From positions 1 through 64,000 of the forward strand of contig CAZOHT010000007.1 of assembly GCA_964579825.1 (NCBI GenBank): a stretch of DNA of 64,000 nt. Reading direction: 5' to 3'. Positions 34,235-43,697 of this stretch are shown here, one piece after another; position 1 is the first letter of the stretch, and each line of letters opens with the position of its first letter. The translations under genes and the position numbers were made by a program. Source of the stretch: SPCO01 sp964579825. GTDB lineage: Bacteria; Chloroflexota; Limnocylindria; Limnocylindrales; CSP1-4. The notes beneath the pieces are model-generated. The model was not told the DNA's origin and did not search any database. It saw nothing but the letters and a program-made list of their open reading frames with translations.

Positions 34235-35202
34235 TGCCGCCGCGCAAGCCGGCCGCCGCCGCGTCCCGGGCGAGGGTGCGGGCCGCGTCGCGGGCCGTGG
34301 TGGAGGTGCCGGTCGCGACGCCGCGGATCGAGGTCCGCAAGACCTACAAGCTGTACATCGGTGGGTCGTTCCCGCGAACCGAGAGCGGCCGGTCGTACCT
34401 GGTGTCCGGGGCGGACGGCACGGCCCTCGCCAACGCCTGTCGCGCCTCGCGCAAGGACCTGCGCGAGGCGGTCCGGGCCGCGCGCAAGGCGTTCCCCGGT
34501 TGGGCGGACCGGACGGCCATGAACCGCGGCCAGATCCTGTACCGCGTCGCAGAGCTCATGGAGGGTCGGCGCGATCAGTTCATCTCGGAGGTCGCCGCGG
34601 CCGAGGGGCTGTCCCGACCTCGCGCCACGGCCGCCGTGGACCGGGCCATCGACCGCTGGGTCTGGTACGCCGGCTGGGCCGACAAGATCGCCCAGGTCCT
34701 GGGGTCGTCGAATCCGGTCGCCGCGCCGTACTTCAACTTCACGATCCCCGAGCCGACCGGCGTCGTCGGGATCGTCGCGCCGGAGACGTCGTCATTGCTG
34801 GGGCTGGTCAGCCGGCTGGCGCCGCCGCTCGTGTCGGGGAACACGGTCGTGCTGGTCACGTCGGAGAAGCGTCCACTGCCGGCCGTGACGCTCAGCGAGG
34901 TCCTCGCCACGTCCGACGTGCCCGGCGGTGTCGTCAACGTCTTGACGGGCCTGCGCTCCGAGCTGGTCCCGGTGCTGGCCGCCCACGAGGACATCGACGC
35001 GCTCGACACCTGGGGCGTGCCCGACGCGATGCGCCTGGACACGGAGCTGGTCGCCCTCGACGACATCAAGCGCGTCCTGCGCCGCCCCACGACGGTGTCC
35101 GAGGCGCGTTTCGACTGGTCGGACGATCGCGCCGCCCAGCGACCGGAATGGATCGCCGCCTTCCTCGAGATGAAGACGGTCTGGCACCCGATCGGAGTCT
35201 AG
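34234..35202 (+). CDS. Half-length aldehyde dehydrogenase-like protein without catalytic Cys
   Basis: A 322-residue ALDH-family protein covering only the N-terminal NAD-domain region (KLYIGGSFPRTESGRSY, NRGQILYRVAELMEGRRDQF, EPTGVVGIVAPETSSLLGLVSRL). It ends before the GQxCxA nucleophile region would occur, so no catalytic Cys or oligomerisation segment exists. An N-terminal 35 residues are Lys/Arg/Ala-rich. It overlaps the active ALDH gene, so the two are probably made together as partners rather than as a broken gene: no frameshift or remnants follow. Confidence 0.8.
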   Translation: MPPRKPAAAASRARVRAASRAVVEVPVATPRIEVRKTYKLYIGGSFPRTESGRSYLVSGADGTALANACRASRKDLREAVRAARKAFPGWADRTAMNRGQILYRVAELMEGRRDQFISEVAAAEGLSRPRATAAVDRAIDRWVWYAGWADKIAQVLGSSNPVAAPYFNFTIPEPTGVVGIVAPETSSLLGLVSRLAPPLVSGNTVVLVTSEKRPLPAVTLSEVLATSDVPGGVVNVLTGLRSELVPVLAAHEDIDALDTWGVPDAMRLDTELVALDDIKRVLRRPTTVSEARFDWSDDRAAQRPEWIAAFLEMKTVWHPIGV

Positions 35203-35205
35203 GAC

Positions 35206-35673
35206 GTGGCGGATCCCGGAGACATCGAGCGACGGGTCTTCGTCCATGCGCCGCCGCGCATCGTCTGGGCGACGCTCCATGACCCGGCCCTGAGCGAGCG
35301 TCTCTTTCCCGAGGTCCGGTACGGGCCGGCGGCTCCCGCCTGGCCCGCCGCTGCCACGACCCGCTCGGTCGTGACCCGGATGGGCCTGCTTCGCGAGTCG
35401 GCCTGGGCGGAGAGCCTGGAGGCCCGGCCGGAGTCGCGCTTCCGCCTGCGCGTGACGGGCTCCGGGTTCGATAGCGAGTGGTCGTGGGTCCTGGAGCCGG
35501 TCGCGGGCGGGACGCGGGTCATCCACGCGGCCACCTTCGAACCATTCGATCGCTGGACCGGCATCCTGGTGCGGCTCGGCCGTGCCTCGCTGGCCAGCCG
35601 GGTCGAGGCCCATCTCCGCGCGCTCAAGGAGTCCGCGGAGGCCCCTTCCGATTCGTCCAACCACGCCGCGTGA
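35206..35673 (+). CDS. SRPBCC/START-like domain protein
   Basis: A 155-residue protein with the START-like start VFVHAPPRIVWATLHDPALSERLFPEV and a C-terminal long helix. SRPBCC proteins bind hydrophobic ligands; the ligand is unknown. It starts with GTG 3 bases after the preceding stop and overlaps the YibE/F gene. Confidence 0.72.
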   Translation: MADPGDIERRVFVHAPPRIVWATLHDPALSERLFPEVRYGPAAPAWPAAATTRSVVTRMGLLRESAWAESLEARPESRFRLRVTGSGFDSEWSWVLEPVAGGTRVIHAATFEPFDRWTGILVRLGRASLASRVEAHLRALKESAEAPSDSSNHAA

Positions 35674-36905
35674 GCCGCCGCCTCGGCCCAGACGGCGACC
35701 CCTTCCCGGTCCGCGGTGACGACGAGGGCGACGGCACATCCGAGGTCCCGTTCGCCGGCCTACGACGCCACGCGGGCGCCCTGGCCGGTGGGCTGCTCAT
35801 CATCCTGGCGATCGTCTTCCTCGTTCCTGACCTGACCCCGCCACCGTCGGGTCCGCCGCCGGTGGAGCTCCATCTCGGGCGGATCGTGGAGTTCCTGCCG
35901 CCCGGCGATGACCAGACGGCGCCCGACGTCAGGGTGGAGATCCTCGCCGGCGAGCTCAAGGGCGAGATCCTCGACGGCTACCTGCAGGGACCGTCCGGAC
36001 AACAGGAGCTGCCCCGCTACCAGGTCGGCGACGCGGTCGTCGTCAGCGCCTCGGCCGAGCCCGACTCGACCTTCATCGCCGTCGCGGACCTGTATCGGAT
36101 CCCCGTCCTGGCGCTGCTGCTCGCGATCTTCGCGGCAGCCGTCACGATCGTGGGTGGCTGGCGGGGCGTGCGCTCGCTCATCGCGTTGGCGCTGACCCTC
36201 GTCGTCGTCATCAAGCTCGTCGTGCCGCTCATCCTGGCCGGCTACGAACCGGCCCTCATCGCCATCCTCGCCGCGACCGGCGTCACGATCGTCACGTTCC
36301 TGCTGACCGAGGGCGCCCGGATGACGACCGCGGCCGCGGCCATCGGGACGTTCGTGGCGCTCGCCCTGGTCGCCGTCCTGGCCGTCACGTTCGATGAGCT
36401 CGCGCGGTTCACCGCCCTGCGCGGCTCGGAGGACGCGGCGTACCTGCAGGGGCTCGGCATCGAGGGGCTGGACCTGGGCGGACTGATCCTCGCCGGCATC
36501 ATCTTCGGGGCCCTGGGCATCCTCGACGACGTCACCGTGACCCAGGCCGCGACGGTCGGGGAGCTGCACGAAGCGGACCCGCGGGTCAGCCGGCTGGAGC
36601 TCGCGAAACGATCGATGAACGTGGGCCGGTCGCACATCGCGGCGACGGTCAACACGCTCGTCCTGGCGTATGTCGGCGCGTCGCTGCCGCTCATCGTCCT
36701 GTTCGCGGCCGGGCGGCAGGATCCGCTGCTGATCGCTTCGAGCGAGATCGTCGCGGTCGAGATCGTCCGGGCGATCGTCGGCAGTATCGGGATCGTGGCC
36801 GCCGTGCCACTGACCACCGGCGTCGCGGTCCTGCTGGTCGGACGTGGGGTGGCCATCCGACCCGGCCGCCGTTCGGGAGCCACGCGCGCGCCCGGCTGGG
36901 ATTGA
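35670..36905 (+). CDS. YibE/F-like membrane protein
   Basis: A 411-residue protein with about eight hydrophobic segments. An N-terminal extracytoplasmic part (residues 60-140, with a GRIVEFLPPG and QQELPRYQVGD segment) is followed by the YibE/F core GGWRGVRSLIALALTLVVVIKLVVPLIL and GALGILDDVTVTQAATVGEL. GTG 35670 overlaps the SRPBCC stop. Function of the family is unresolved in the absence of partners. Confidence 0.82.
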   Translation: MSRRLGPDGDPFPVRGDDEGDGTSEVPFAGLRRHAGALAGGLLIILAIVFLVPDLTPPPSGPPPVELHLGRIVEFLPPGDDQTAPDVRVEILAGELKGEILDGYLQGPSGQQELPRYQVGDAVVVSASAEPDSTFIAVADLYRIPVLALLLAIFAAAVTIVGGWRGVRSLIALALTLVVVIKLVVPLILAGYEPALIAILAATGVTIVTFLLTEGARMTTAAAAIGTFVALALVAVLAVTFDELARFTALRGSEDAAYLQGLGIEGLDLGGLILAGIIFGALGILDDVTVTQAATVGELHEADPRVSRLELAKRSMNVGRSHIAATVNTLVLAYVGASLPLIVLFAAGRQDPLLIASSEIVAVEIVRAIVGSIGIVAAVPLTTGVAVLLVGRGVAIRPGRRSGATRAPGWD

Positions 36906-36908
36906 GGC

Positions 36909-37796
36909 GTGGATCCGCTGATCATCGGCCTGGTGGCCGCGTCCGCGCTGCTGCACGTCGCCTGGAACGTGCGACTCAAGACGGCCGGGGACCCGCTTCG
37001 CGCCGCGACGATCGGGATGGTCGCAGGGACGGTCTTCATCGTGCCGGTGGGCGTCGGGTCGTGGCTCCTGGCCGGCTCGCCGGCGCTTCCGGTCGAGGGC
37101 ATCGCGCTGGGACTGGCGTCAGGCGTGTTCGAGGCCGCCTATTTCGTCCTGCTCGCCCAGGCATACCGGCGCGGGGACCTCTCGATCGTCTATCCGATCG
37201 CCCGTGGGACGGCACCGTTGCTCCTGGTCGCGGTCGGCGTGGTCGTGCTCGGGGAGCGCCTGGGGCCGGCCGGCTGGCTGGGCGTGACCTTCCTGCTCGC
37301 TGGGTTCCTGGCCCTGCAACGACCGTGGCAGGCGCTCCGACGGCCACCCGGCGAACGGCGACCGGATGCGGCCATCGCGTTCGCCATCGCGACCGGCGTG
37401 ATGATCGCCGGGTACACGTCGCTGGATCGAGTCGGGACGAGGCTCATCGAGCCGTTCCAGTACGCCACGATCCTGTGGGTGTCGGGGGCGGTCCTGCTGG
37501 TCGTGTGGGTCCAGGTCGTCGCGGGCGGCGGCCTGTGGTCCGGCGGACGAGAGCAGAACCGGCGGGCGGCCGTCGGCGGTGTCCTGACCCTCCTCGCCTA
37601 CCTGTTGATCCTGTTCGCGCTGAGCGTGGCGCCACTCACGGCGGTCGCGCCGCTCCGCGAGTCGGCGACGGTCATCGTTGCGACCTGGGGGGCCGTGCGT
37701 CTGGGTGAGGCGGCCTCCCGTGGGGATGCGACCCGCCGGATCGCTGCGTCGGCGGTGATCGTCATCGGAGCGTTGCTGCTCGCCCTGGACGGATAG
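36909..37796 (+). CDS. EamA/DMT family permease 1
   Basis: A 295-residue protein with ten hydrophobic segments and duplicated EamA domains, each with a PEP-like PIARGTAPLLLVAVG and ALSVAPLTAVAPLRESA end. Family members export amino acids or other small metabolites. GTG start 3 bases after the YibE/F stop. Confidence 0.8.
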   Translation: MDPLIIGLVAASALLHVAWNVRLKTAGDPLRAATIGMVAGTVFIVPVGVGSWLLAGSPALPVEGIALGLASGVFEAAYFVLLAQAYRRGDLSIVYPIARGTAPLLLVAVGVVVLGERLGPAGWLGVTFLLAGFLALQRPWQALRRPPGERRPDAAIAFAIATGVMIAGYTSLDRVGTRLIEPFQYATILWVSGAVLLVVWVQVVAGGGLWSGGREQNRRAAVGGVLTLLAYLLILFALSVAPLTAVAPLRESATVIVATWGAVRLGEAASRGDATRRIAASAVIVIGALLLALDG

Positions 37797-38211
37797 GGCT
37801 CAGGCACGGGCGAACGGGGGCCTGGCCGCGCGGACGGTCGCGCCGCGGGTCACGCGGGTCGGCGGGGCGGTCGGCGGGTCACGCGGGTCGGCGGGGCGGG
37901 CGGCTCTCTCCGGGCCGGGTCGGCTGCCGGCACCTTCACCCCTTCGATATCGACGCCATCGCTACGCGGGCAACGAGCGGCCGGCCAAGGCCCCGTCGAC
38001 GGTCCGCGCGTACCTCCCCCACGCTTGGGCGTCCTCGCGGATCGCGGCGTCGAGGACCTTAGGTGCCCGATAGGCCCGCTGGTAATGATGGTGTCGATAT
38101 CCAACGGCTCAGCGGGGCGAACGCCTTGGGCGATCGGTCGTGCCCGGTCAGGCGGGTCAGGCGGTCTCGGTCGCAGCCGCGCGCGACCGCTACCGGATCG
38201 GTCGTGCCCGG
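37797..38211. other. Gene-free stretch with tandem and dispersed repeats
   Basis: Three repeat types occur between two convergent EamA genes: a 26-base direct repeat GCGGGTCACGCGGGTCGGCG... at 37845-37870 and 37874-37899, the full 156-bp element 37946-38101, and a 22-base direct repeat at 38132-38153 and 38196-38217 (GATCGGTCGTGCCCGGTCAG...), whose second copy runs over the next gene stop. Confidence 0.6.
37946..38101 (+). repeat. 156-bp intergenic element, full copy A
   Basis: Bounded by imperfect inverted repeats: left GATATCGACGCCATCGCT (37946-37963) and right, read inverted, GATATCGACACCATCATT (38101-38084), 15 of 18 identical. The other full copy (45067-45222) has the same length, 156 bases, opposite orientation and a related interior with shared CACGCT and CCTTA blocks. 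Outside the left end, CTTCACCCC is also conserved. No ORF. Confidence 0.65.
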
Positions 38212-39156
38212 TCAGGCCGATCCGGTCGCCTTCGGGGCCACCGGTTCGGCGCGCCGACGCTCGAACAGCCGCCGTCGCCCATAGCGGCCATTGACGATCG
38301 CGATACCCGCAAGGACGGCGATCGTGCCGATGACCACGCGCCCGTCGATCGTCTCGTCGAGGACCGCGAACCCGAGCGCGATGCCGATCACCGGGATGAC
38401 GTACGACACCATCGTGAGGCGGGTCGCCCCCCACGGGCCGAGCAATCGGAAGAAGCACAGGTACGCGAGTCCGGACCCGAGTAGACCCAGCCACAGGATG
38501 GAGAAGATCGCCTCGGCGTCCGGCGCGGCGGCCAGTGGCTGCTCGAACAGGAAGGCGAGCACGAGCGTGTAGGCCGCTGCGTAGGTGACCTGGAACACGG
38601 CTGGGACCATCGGTCGCAGGCCGCGGATGTTGCGTCGGGCGTAGATCGCCCCGCAGGCGTAGCTGGTGGCCGCGCCGAGCAGTGCCAGCATCGCCGTCAG
38701 CTCGGCCCCCGAGCCCGACAGCCCGGGACTCACGAGGATGACGACCCCGATGAACCCAAGGCCCAGTCCGACCAGCCCGTTCAGGCGGAGCGGCTCATCC
38801 GGGAGGAAGAACGGCGCCAGCACGGCCACGATCAGGGGGATGGGCGACGTCAGGATCGCGGCGAGCGACGAGTCGGCCGATCGTTCGGCCCAGGTGATCA
38901 GGGCGAACGGGATCGCGATGTTGATCGCCCCCATCGCCGCGAGATGGCCGTAGGTCCGTCGCTCACGAGGTAGCTCCACGCGCGACAGCAGCACGACGGA
39001 CCACAGGAGACCGGCGCCCACGATCAACCGCAGGGCCACGAGCGTGAACGTCCCGAAGTCGTCGACGGCGAGCTTGATGAACAGGTAGCTCGAGCCCCAG
39101 CAGAACGCCAGGGTCAGGAAGATGAGCCATTCGATCGGCGTGGCACGGCGGGTCAT
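38212..39156 (-). CDS. EamA/DMT family permease 2
   Basis: A 314-residue ten-segment transporter with EamA pattern FLTLAFCWGSSYLFIKLAV at the start and the family C-terminal VLDETIDGRVVIGTIAVLAGIAIVNG. Start ATG 39156 is fixed by a TATCAT box 12 bases upstream. Substrate unknown. Confidence 0.85.
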   Translation of the reverse strand: MTRRATPIEWLIFLTLAFCWGSSYLFIKLAVDDFGTFTLVALRLIVGAGLLWSVVLLSRVELPRERRTYGHLAAMGAINIAIPFALITWAERSADSSLAAILTSPIPLIVAVLAPFFLPDEPLRLNGLVGLGLGFIGVVILVSPGLSGSGAELTAMLALLGAATSYACGAIYARRNIRGLRPMVPAVFQVTYAAAYTLVLAFLFEQPLAAAPDAEAIFSILWLGLLGSGLAYLCFFRLLGPWGATRLTMVSYVIPVIGIALGFAVLDETIDGRVVIGTIAVLAGIAIVNGRYGRRRLFERRRAEPVAPKATGSA

Positions 39157-39162
39157 CGCGGC

Positions 39163-39168
39163 ATGATA
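39163..39168 (-). promoter_or_regulatory. Leaderless-type -10 box TATCAT
   Basis: On the minus strand, TATCAT begins 12 bases before the ATG at 39156, implying a leaderless transcript. Confidence 0.55.
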
Positions 39169-39301
39169 GCCCCTTGGCCTATTCGGATATTCCAACGGTC
39201 GCGCATACCACCCGGAACCCGGCCGGGGCCGCATCCGTTGCATCCCCGAGGAGTCCGATCCGTCGCATCGCCGTGAGGGGCTCGCCCGGTCCGAGCCGAC
39301 G

Positions 39302-40090
39302 TCAGCGCCAGCGGGTCAGGATCGACTCCCGATCGAACAGCGTCACGCCGAGCCGCAGGCCGGCCAGGCTCACGATGAACACGACGACGGCAAGAACGAA
39401 GTACCCGAGCGCTCCGACGAGGACCGTGCCGGTCGCCTGCAGCAGGATGACCGCGATGATCGGCACGATGATGATCCCGCCGATCTGCTGTGCGACTCGA
39501 GGGTCCGATACGCGCGAGCTGACGATGACGCCGGCCACCACGGACGACAGGCCCACCGCCGGCCCCAGCACGAAGACGCCCATGAGCCAGGACGCGTCCG
39601 TCACGACGCCGAACAGCGCCGGCCCGTAGACGATCGATGCCAGGGCCACGAACACGAGATATGTCAGCCAGCCGGCGAGGACGCCTGGGATGAGTGCCGC
39701 GAGCACCTTGCCGGCGAGCAGCTCCACCGTCCTGATCGGGGCAGCCAGGACCGGCTCCAGGCTGCGGGCCTGCTTCTCGCCGATGATGCTGAACGTGGCG
39801 ATGGCGAGCGGGATGTAGGCCGGCATCAACAGGAAGAACACGAGGAACTGCTGCACGGCGAACGCCCCGGCCAGCTCGCTCGGCGTGAACGACGACCACT
39901 CCGGCCGCTGGGCCAGCACGGCCCCGGCCAGCTCATCGGGCAGGGATCGTTCGCCGATGACGCCGGCCAGGGCGATCGGGGCGACCGTCAGGATGATCGG
40001 CGGGAACAGGATGGTGGCGATGAGCAGGCGATTGCGCGATGTCTCGAGCCACTCGCGGCGAAGGACCGTGCTCACGATGTGGGACCGCAT
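39302..40090 (-). CDS. ABC-2 type permease
   Basis: A 262-residue membrane protein with six hydrophobic segments in the ABC-2 fold (RREWLETSRNRLLIATILFPPI, GEKQARSLEPVLAAPIRTVELLAGK). The latter is the common coupling-helix region. Its ATG overlaps the upstream ATPase by one base. Substrate unknown. Confidence 0.83.
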   Translation of the reverse strand: MRSHIVSTVLRREWLETSRNRLLIATILFPPIILTVAPIALAGVIGERSLPDELAGAVLAQRPEWSSFTPSELAGAFAVQQFLVFFLLMPAYIPLAIATFSIIGEKQARSLEPVLAAPIRTVELLAGKVLAALIPGVLAGWLTYLVFVALASIVYGPALFGVVTDASWLMGVFVLGPAVGLSSVVAGVIVSSRVSDPRVAQQIGGIIIVPIIAVILLQATGTVLVGALGYFVLAVVVFIVSLAGLRLGVTLFDRESILTRWR

Positions 40091-41031
40091 CAGGGTGCCT
40101 CACCCGAGCCGTCGGGGTGAACGCCCATGACATCGAAGTAGACGTCCTCGAGGGTGGAGGCGCGTTCGTGGACCTCGGCGATCTCGGCGCCGGCCAGGAC
40201 GAGGGCTCGAACGAGCCCGGGCGTGACGACGGCCGGGTCGTCGGCTGCCACGACGAGGTGCCGCCCGGCCGAGGTCGCACCGCGCACACCGGGGAGGGCC
40301 CGGGCGACCGCCACGAGCGCCTCCGGCACGTCACCGGCCAGCGTGACATCCACACCGCGCACCCCGGTCGCGGCCCGTAACCCGGCCGGGGTGTCCACCT
40401 TGAGCAAGCCGCCGCGCACGAACGCCACGCGGTCGCACAGCCGGTTCGCCTCGTCGAGGTTGTGCGTTGCGAGGACGATCGTCCGGCCGGCCCGGCGCAG
40501 CCCTTCGATGGCCTCGCGGACGACGAACGCGGCCTCCGGATCCAGCGCCGCGGTAGGCTCGTCGAGGAAGACCACGGCCGGGTCATGGAGCAGCGCCCGC
40601 GCGATCGCCAGTTTCTGCTTCATGCCCTTGCTGAACGTCCCGGCGCTGTCGTCGCGCCGGTCCCACAGCGAGAAGAGGCGCAGATAGCGCTCGATCCCGT
40701 CCGCGCGTGCCGTCGCGTCCAGCCCGTAGAGCCGGCCGAAGAAGTCCAGGTTCGACCGGGCCGACAGCTTGTCGTAGAGGCCCGGCGTCTCGGTCAGGAT
40801 GCCGATCCGCGCCCGGACGGCGTCGGGCTGCTCTCGGACGTCGAAGCCCTCGATGGACGCCGTGCCTTCGGTCGGTTCGATGAGGGCCGTCAGCATGCGC
40901 ACCGTCGTCGTCTTGCCCGCGCCGTTGGGCCCGAGCAGGCCGAGGACCTCGCCGCGATCCACCGCGAGGTCCATGCCGCGGACAGCCCACAGGTCACCGA
41001 AGCGGCGTCCTAGCCCGGCCGCCTGGAGCAT
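40090..41031 (-). CDS. ABC transporter ATP-binding protein
   Basis: A 313-residue ATPase with Walker A GPNGAGKTT, signature FSKGMKQKLAIARALL and Walker B VVFLDEPTAALDP. The LFSKGMKQ-type signature and a C-terminal DUF4162-like tail fit ABC-2 exporters. I use ATG 41031; an in-frame upstream start would add 20 non-conserved residues. Coupled with the permease and divergent from argH. Confidence 0.87.
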   Translation of the reverse strand: MLQAAGLGRRFGDLWAVRGMDLAVDRGEVLGLLGPNGAGKTTTVRMLTALIEPTEGTASIEGFDVREQPDAVRARIGILTETPGLYDKLSARSNLDFFGRLYGLDATARADGIERYLRLFSLWDRRDDSAGTFSKGMKQKLAIARALLHDPAVVFLDEPTAALDPEAAFVVREAIEGLRRAGRTIVLATHNLDEANRLCDRVAFVRGGLLKVDTPAGLRAATGVRGVDVTLAGDVPEALVAVARALPGVRGATSAGRHLVVAADDPAVVTPGLVRALVLAGAEIAEVHERASTLEDVYFDVMGVHPDGSGEAP

Positions 41032-41132
41032 CACCACGGCCGCCGGCCGATCTCGTCGCGCATCGCGACAGTCTGCCAGCCGCCGGCCCATCGCCGAGCC
41101 CGTACCATGGGACCCACAGCGAAGGAGGCGAC

Positions 41133-42554
41133 ATGCGACTCTGGGGCGGGCGCTTCAGCGAAGAGAACGACCAGCGCGTCGCCGATTTCACCCGGTCCAT
41201 CGAGGTCGATGCGGGCCTCGCCGCCGACGATCTCGATGCCTCGATCGCCCACGTCCGCGGGCTGGGGCGCGCGGGGCTGCTGACCGGGGAGGAGGTCGAC
41301 GAACTCGTCGGCGGCCTCACCGGGCTCGCCGAGGACGTGGCGGCCGGTCGGATCGACTGGGACCCGTCCCTCGAGGACGTTCACATGAACCTGGAGGCCG
41401 CGCTGGCCGCCCGGATCGGGCCGGTCGCCGGCAAGCTCCACACCGGTCGGTCGCGCAACGACCAGGTCGCCACGGACCTGCGACTGTGGACGCGTCGGGC
41501 GATCGATCGCCTGGACGCGGCCATCCTCGAGTTCGAGCGAGCGCTCGTGGACCTCGCCGGGCGAGAGCGCGAGGCGATCCTGCCGGGGACGACCCACATC
41601 CAGCCGGCCCAGCCGGTCCTGTTCGCCCATCACCTGCTCGCCTATGTCGAGATGGGGGAGCGCGACCGCGGCCGCCTGGCCGACGCGCGGCGGCGGACCA
41701 ACATCAGCCCGCTCGGCGCGGGTGCGCTCGCCGGTGCGGGTTATCCGCTCGATCGGGCGGCCACGGCGCATGAGCTCGGCTTCGACGGCGTGACCGCCAA
41801 CTCGCTCGATGCGGTCTCGGATCGGGACTTCGTCGTCGAGACGCTCGGGGCCATCGCGCTCGGGATGGTCCATCTCAGCCGTCTGGCCGAGGAGATCACG
41901 TGGTGGTCGAATCCGTCGTTCGGCTTCGTCCGTGCGTCCGATGCCTTCTCGACCGGCAGCAGCATGATGCCGAACAAGAAGAATCCGGACCCGGCGGAGC
42001 TCGTGCGCGGCCGCGCGGCCCGGGTCATCGGGGCGCTGACCGGCACGCTGGCGATGCTCAAGGGCCTGCCGCTGGCGTACCAGCGCGACCTCCAGGAGGA
42101 CAAGGCCCCGCTGTTCGATGCCGTGGCGGTGTACGAGGCATCGCTCGGCGTCCTGGCCGGGATGCTGGACACGATCAGCGTGGACGGTGCGCGGATGCGC
42201 GCTGCGGCGACCCAGGGCCACACGACCGCCACGGCCGTCGCCGACTCGCTCGTTCGCCGCGGCGTGCCGTTCCGCACGGCCCATCACGTGGTCGGGTCGC
42301 TCGTCGCCCACGCCGAGGAGGCGGGCTGTGGGCTGGATGAGCTGCCCGACGAGACCATCGCGGCCGCGCTCGCGGTCTCGGACGACCCGACGGCGAGGCG
42401 GCTCGGGGCCGAGGCCGCGATCGGCGATGCGGTGCGGACCGCCGCCGGCCTCGACGGCGCACTCGCCTCATGCGACGTCGTCGGCGGGACCGCGCCGGGT
42501 CGGGTGTCGGCGGCGCTCACGGCGGCCCGCAAGCGACTCGACCGAGCGGAATAG
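41133..42554 (+). CDS. argH: Argininosuccinate lyase
   Basis: A 473-residue protein with the fumarase/ASL signature GSSMMPNKKNPDPAELVRG, the substrate loop HTGRSRNDQVATDLRLW and THIQPAQPVLFAHH. It splits argininosuccinate into arginine and fumarate, the last step of arginine synthesis. A GAAGGAGG site lies 5 bases before ATG and a TACCAT box 30 bases upstream. It is alone, 6.7 kb from argG and the main arg operon. Confidence 0.95.
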   Translation: MRLWGGRFSEENDQRVADFTRSIEVDAGLAADDLDASIAHVRGLGRAGLLTGEEVDELVGGLTGLAEDVAAGRIDWDPSLEDVHMNLEAALAARIGPVAGKLHTGRSRNDQVATDLRLWTRRAIDRLDAAILEFERALVDLAGREREAILPGTTHIQPAQPVLFAHHLLAYVEMGERDRGRLADARRRTNISPLGAGALAGAGYPLDRAATAHELGFDGVTANSLDAVSDRDFVVETLGAIALGMVHLSRLAEEITWWSNPSFGFVRASDAFSTGSSMMPNKKNPDPAELVRGRAARVIGALTGTLAMLKGLPLAYQRDLQEDKAPLFDAVAVYEASLGVLAGMLDTISVDGARMRAAATQGHTTATAVADSLVRRGVPFRTAHHVVGSLVAHAEEAGCGLDELPDETIAAALAVSDDPTARRLGAEAAIGDAVRTAAGLDGALASCDVVGGTAPGRVSAALTAARKRLDRAE

Positions 42555-42619
42555 CGGGAGCCGGGGCGCGGGGGGCGCGACGAGCCGGCCAGGTCGTCGT
42601 CCGGATCCGCGAGCCGCTC

Positions 42620-43519
42620 CTACAACTCCGTCGTCGAGCAGATCGTCACGTCGCGAACGAGGTGCGGATCGCGCGCGAACGCGGTCGCGACGATGACGTG
42701 GAACTGGGCGGTGGACCGGCCGCGCTCCGTCAGGATCGTGGGCAGCCACCTGGCCGGCATCTCGCTGTGAAACGTCATCGTCTGTGGGCCGCCGAACTCG
42801 CCTGGCCCCGCCGCGATGCCCGTCCAGAGCGTGATGGTCTCCTCTCGCCCGTTGCCGACCGTGGCCTCGACCTTCACGCGCAGTTCCAGGCGGATCTCCT
42901 GGATCTTGCGTGATGGCGCGGCCCGTAGCGTGATCCGGCCCGTGAACGGTGCCCCGACACAGAGCGGCGAGGGGTCAAGCCGCACCGACCCCTCGAACCC
43001 GTCCGAGTCGGCATCGGCCTCCGGGTACAGCGCGAACTCCGCGACGGCGACGACGCCGGCGCGCAGGAGGGCCGTCGGCTGGTGGACGCGGACGGGGACC
43101 TCGAAGGATGGGTCGAAGCCCGGGACATCCAGGTTGACCCTGACGTGCCAGTCCAGGCCGAACTCCGTGGCCTCGAAGCTGGGGGGCCCGAGCGCCGGGA
43201 CGGGCAACTGGAACGGCACGTCGCGCGACTCGCCTCGCGCGAACCTGGTCGAGCCCATGACCGCGATCGGGACCGCGGGCAGGTCTTCCTCGCCGGTCTT
43301 GATCTCTGTGTGGGTGTGGCCTTCGGAGTCCGTCCGTACCGAGTCGTAGCGCCAGCGCTGCGTGCCGACGAGCGTCACGCGGGCGCCGCGGATCTCGCCG
43401 CCATCGCGGGCGGCGATCCGGAGCGTGCCATCGACGAGGCGGCCGGGCAGGAGGTCCGCTCGATCCAGCTCGAGTTCGAGGTCGAAGTCGCCCGAGGTGG
43501 CGCGTGCCGTGACCGTCAT
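42620..43519 (-). CDS. Arrestin-fold/Spo0M-like protein
   Basis: A 299-residue all-beta protein with a repeated beta-sandwich pattern (DFDLELELDRADLLPGRLVDGTLRI and PLCVGAPFTGRITLRA) resembling the arrestin-like domain found in Spo0M and Vps26. Ends in a Cys-containing SxxICSTTEL. Function in bacteria is mostly unknown. The start at ATG 43519 fits the domain; upstream frame is Ala/Val filler. Convergent with argH (65 bases between). Confidence 0.55.
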   Translation of the reverse strand: MTVTARATSGDFDLELELDRADLLPGRLVDGTLRIAARDGGEIRGARVTLVGTQRWRYDSVRTDSEGHTHTEIKTGEEDLPAVPIAVMGSTRFARGESRDVPFQLPVPALGPPSFEATEFGLDWHVRVNLDVPGFDPSFEVPVRVHQPTALLRAGVVAVAEFALYPEADADSDGFEGSVRLDPSPLCVGAPFTGRITLRAAPSRKIQEIRLELRVKVEATVGNGREETITLWTGIAAGPGEFGGPQTMTFHSEMPARWLPTILTERGRSTAQFHVIVATAFARDPHLVRDVTICSTTEL

Positions 43520-43685
43520 CGTGCGGCCATCATGCCAGCCGGAGGACGCGGGCGACGCGAGCGAGCCCGTACTCGCGGCCAGGGCCACGGCTGACTCCAC
43601 ATCCGCAGCCGCGCCCGTCGCCTCAACCCCCGCGCCCACTCTCGCCTCCACTCTCGCCTCCACTCCCGCGCCCAGGGCCACGCGG

Positions 43686-43691
43686 TACCAT
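43686..43691 (+). promoter_or_regulatory. Leaderless-type -10 box TACCAT
   Basis: TACCAT begins 12 bases before the GTG start of the adenosine deaminase gene at 43698. Confidence 0.5.
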
Positions 43692-43697
43692 CGGTCC

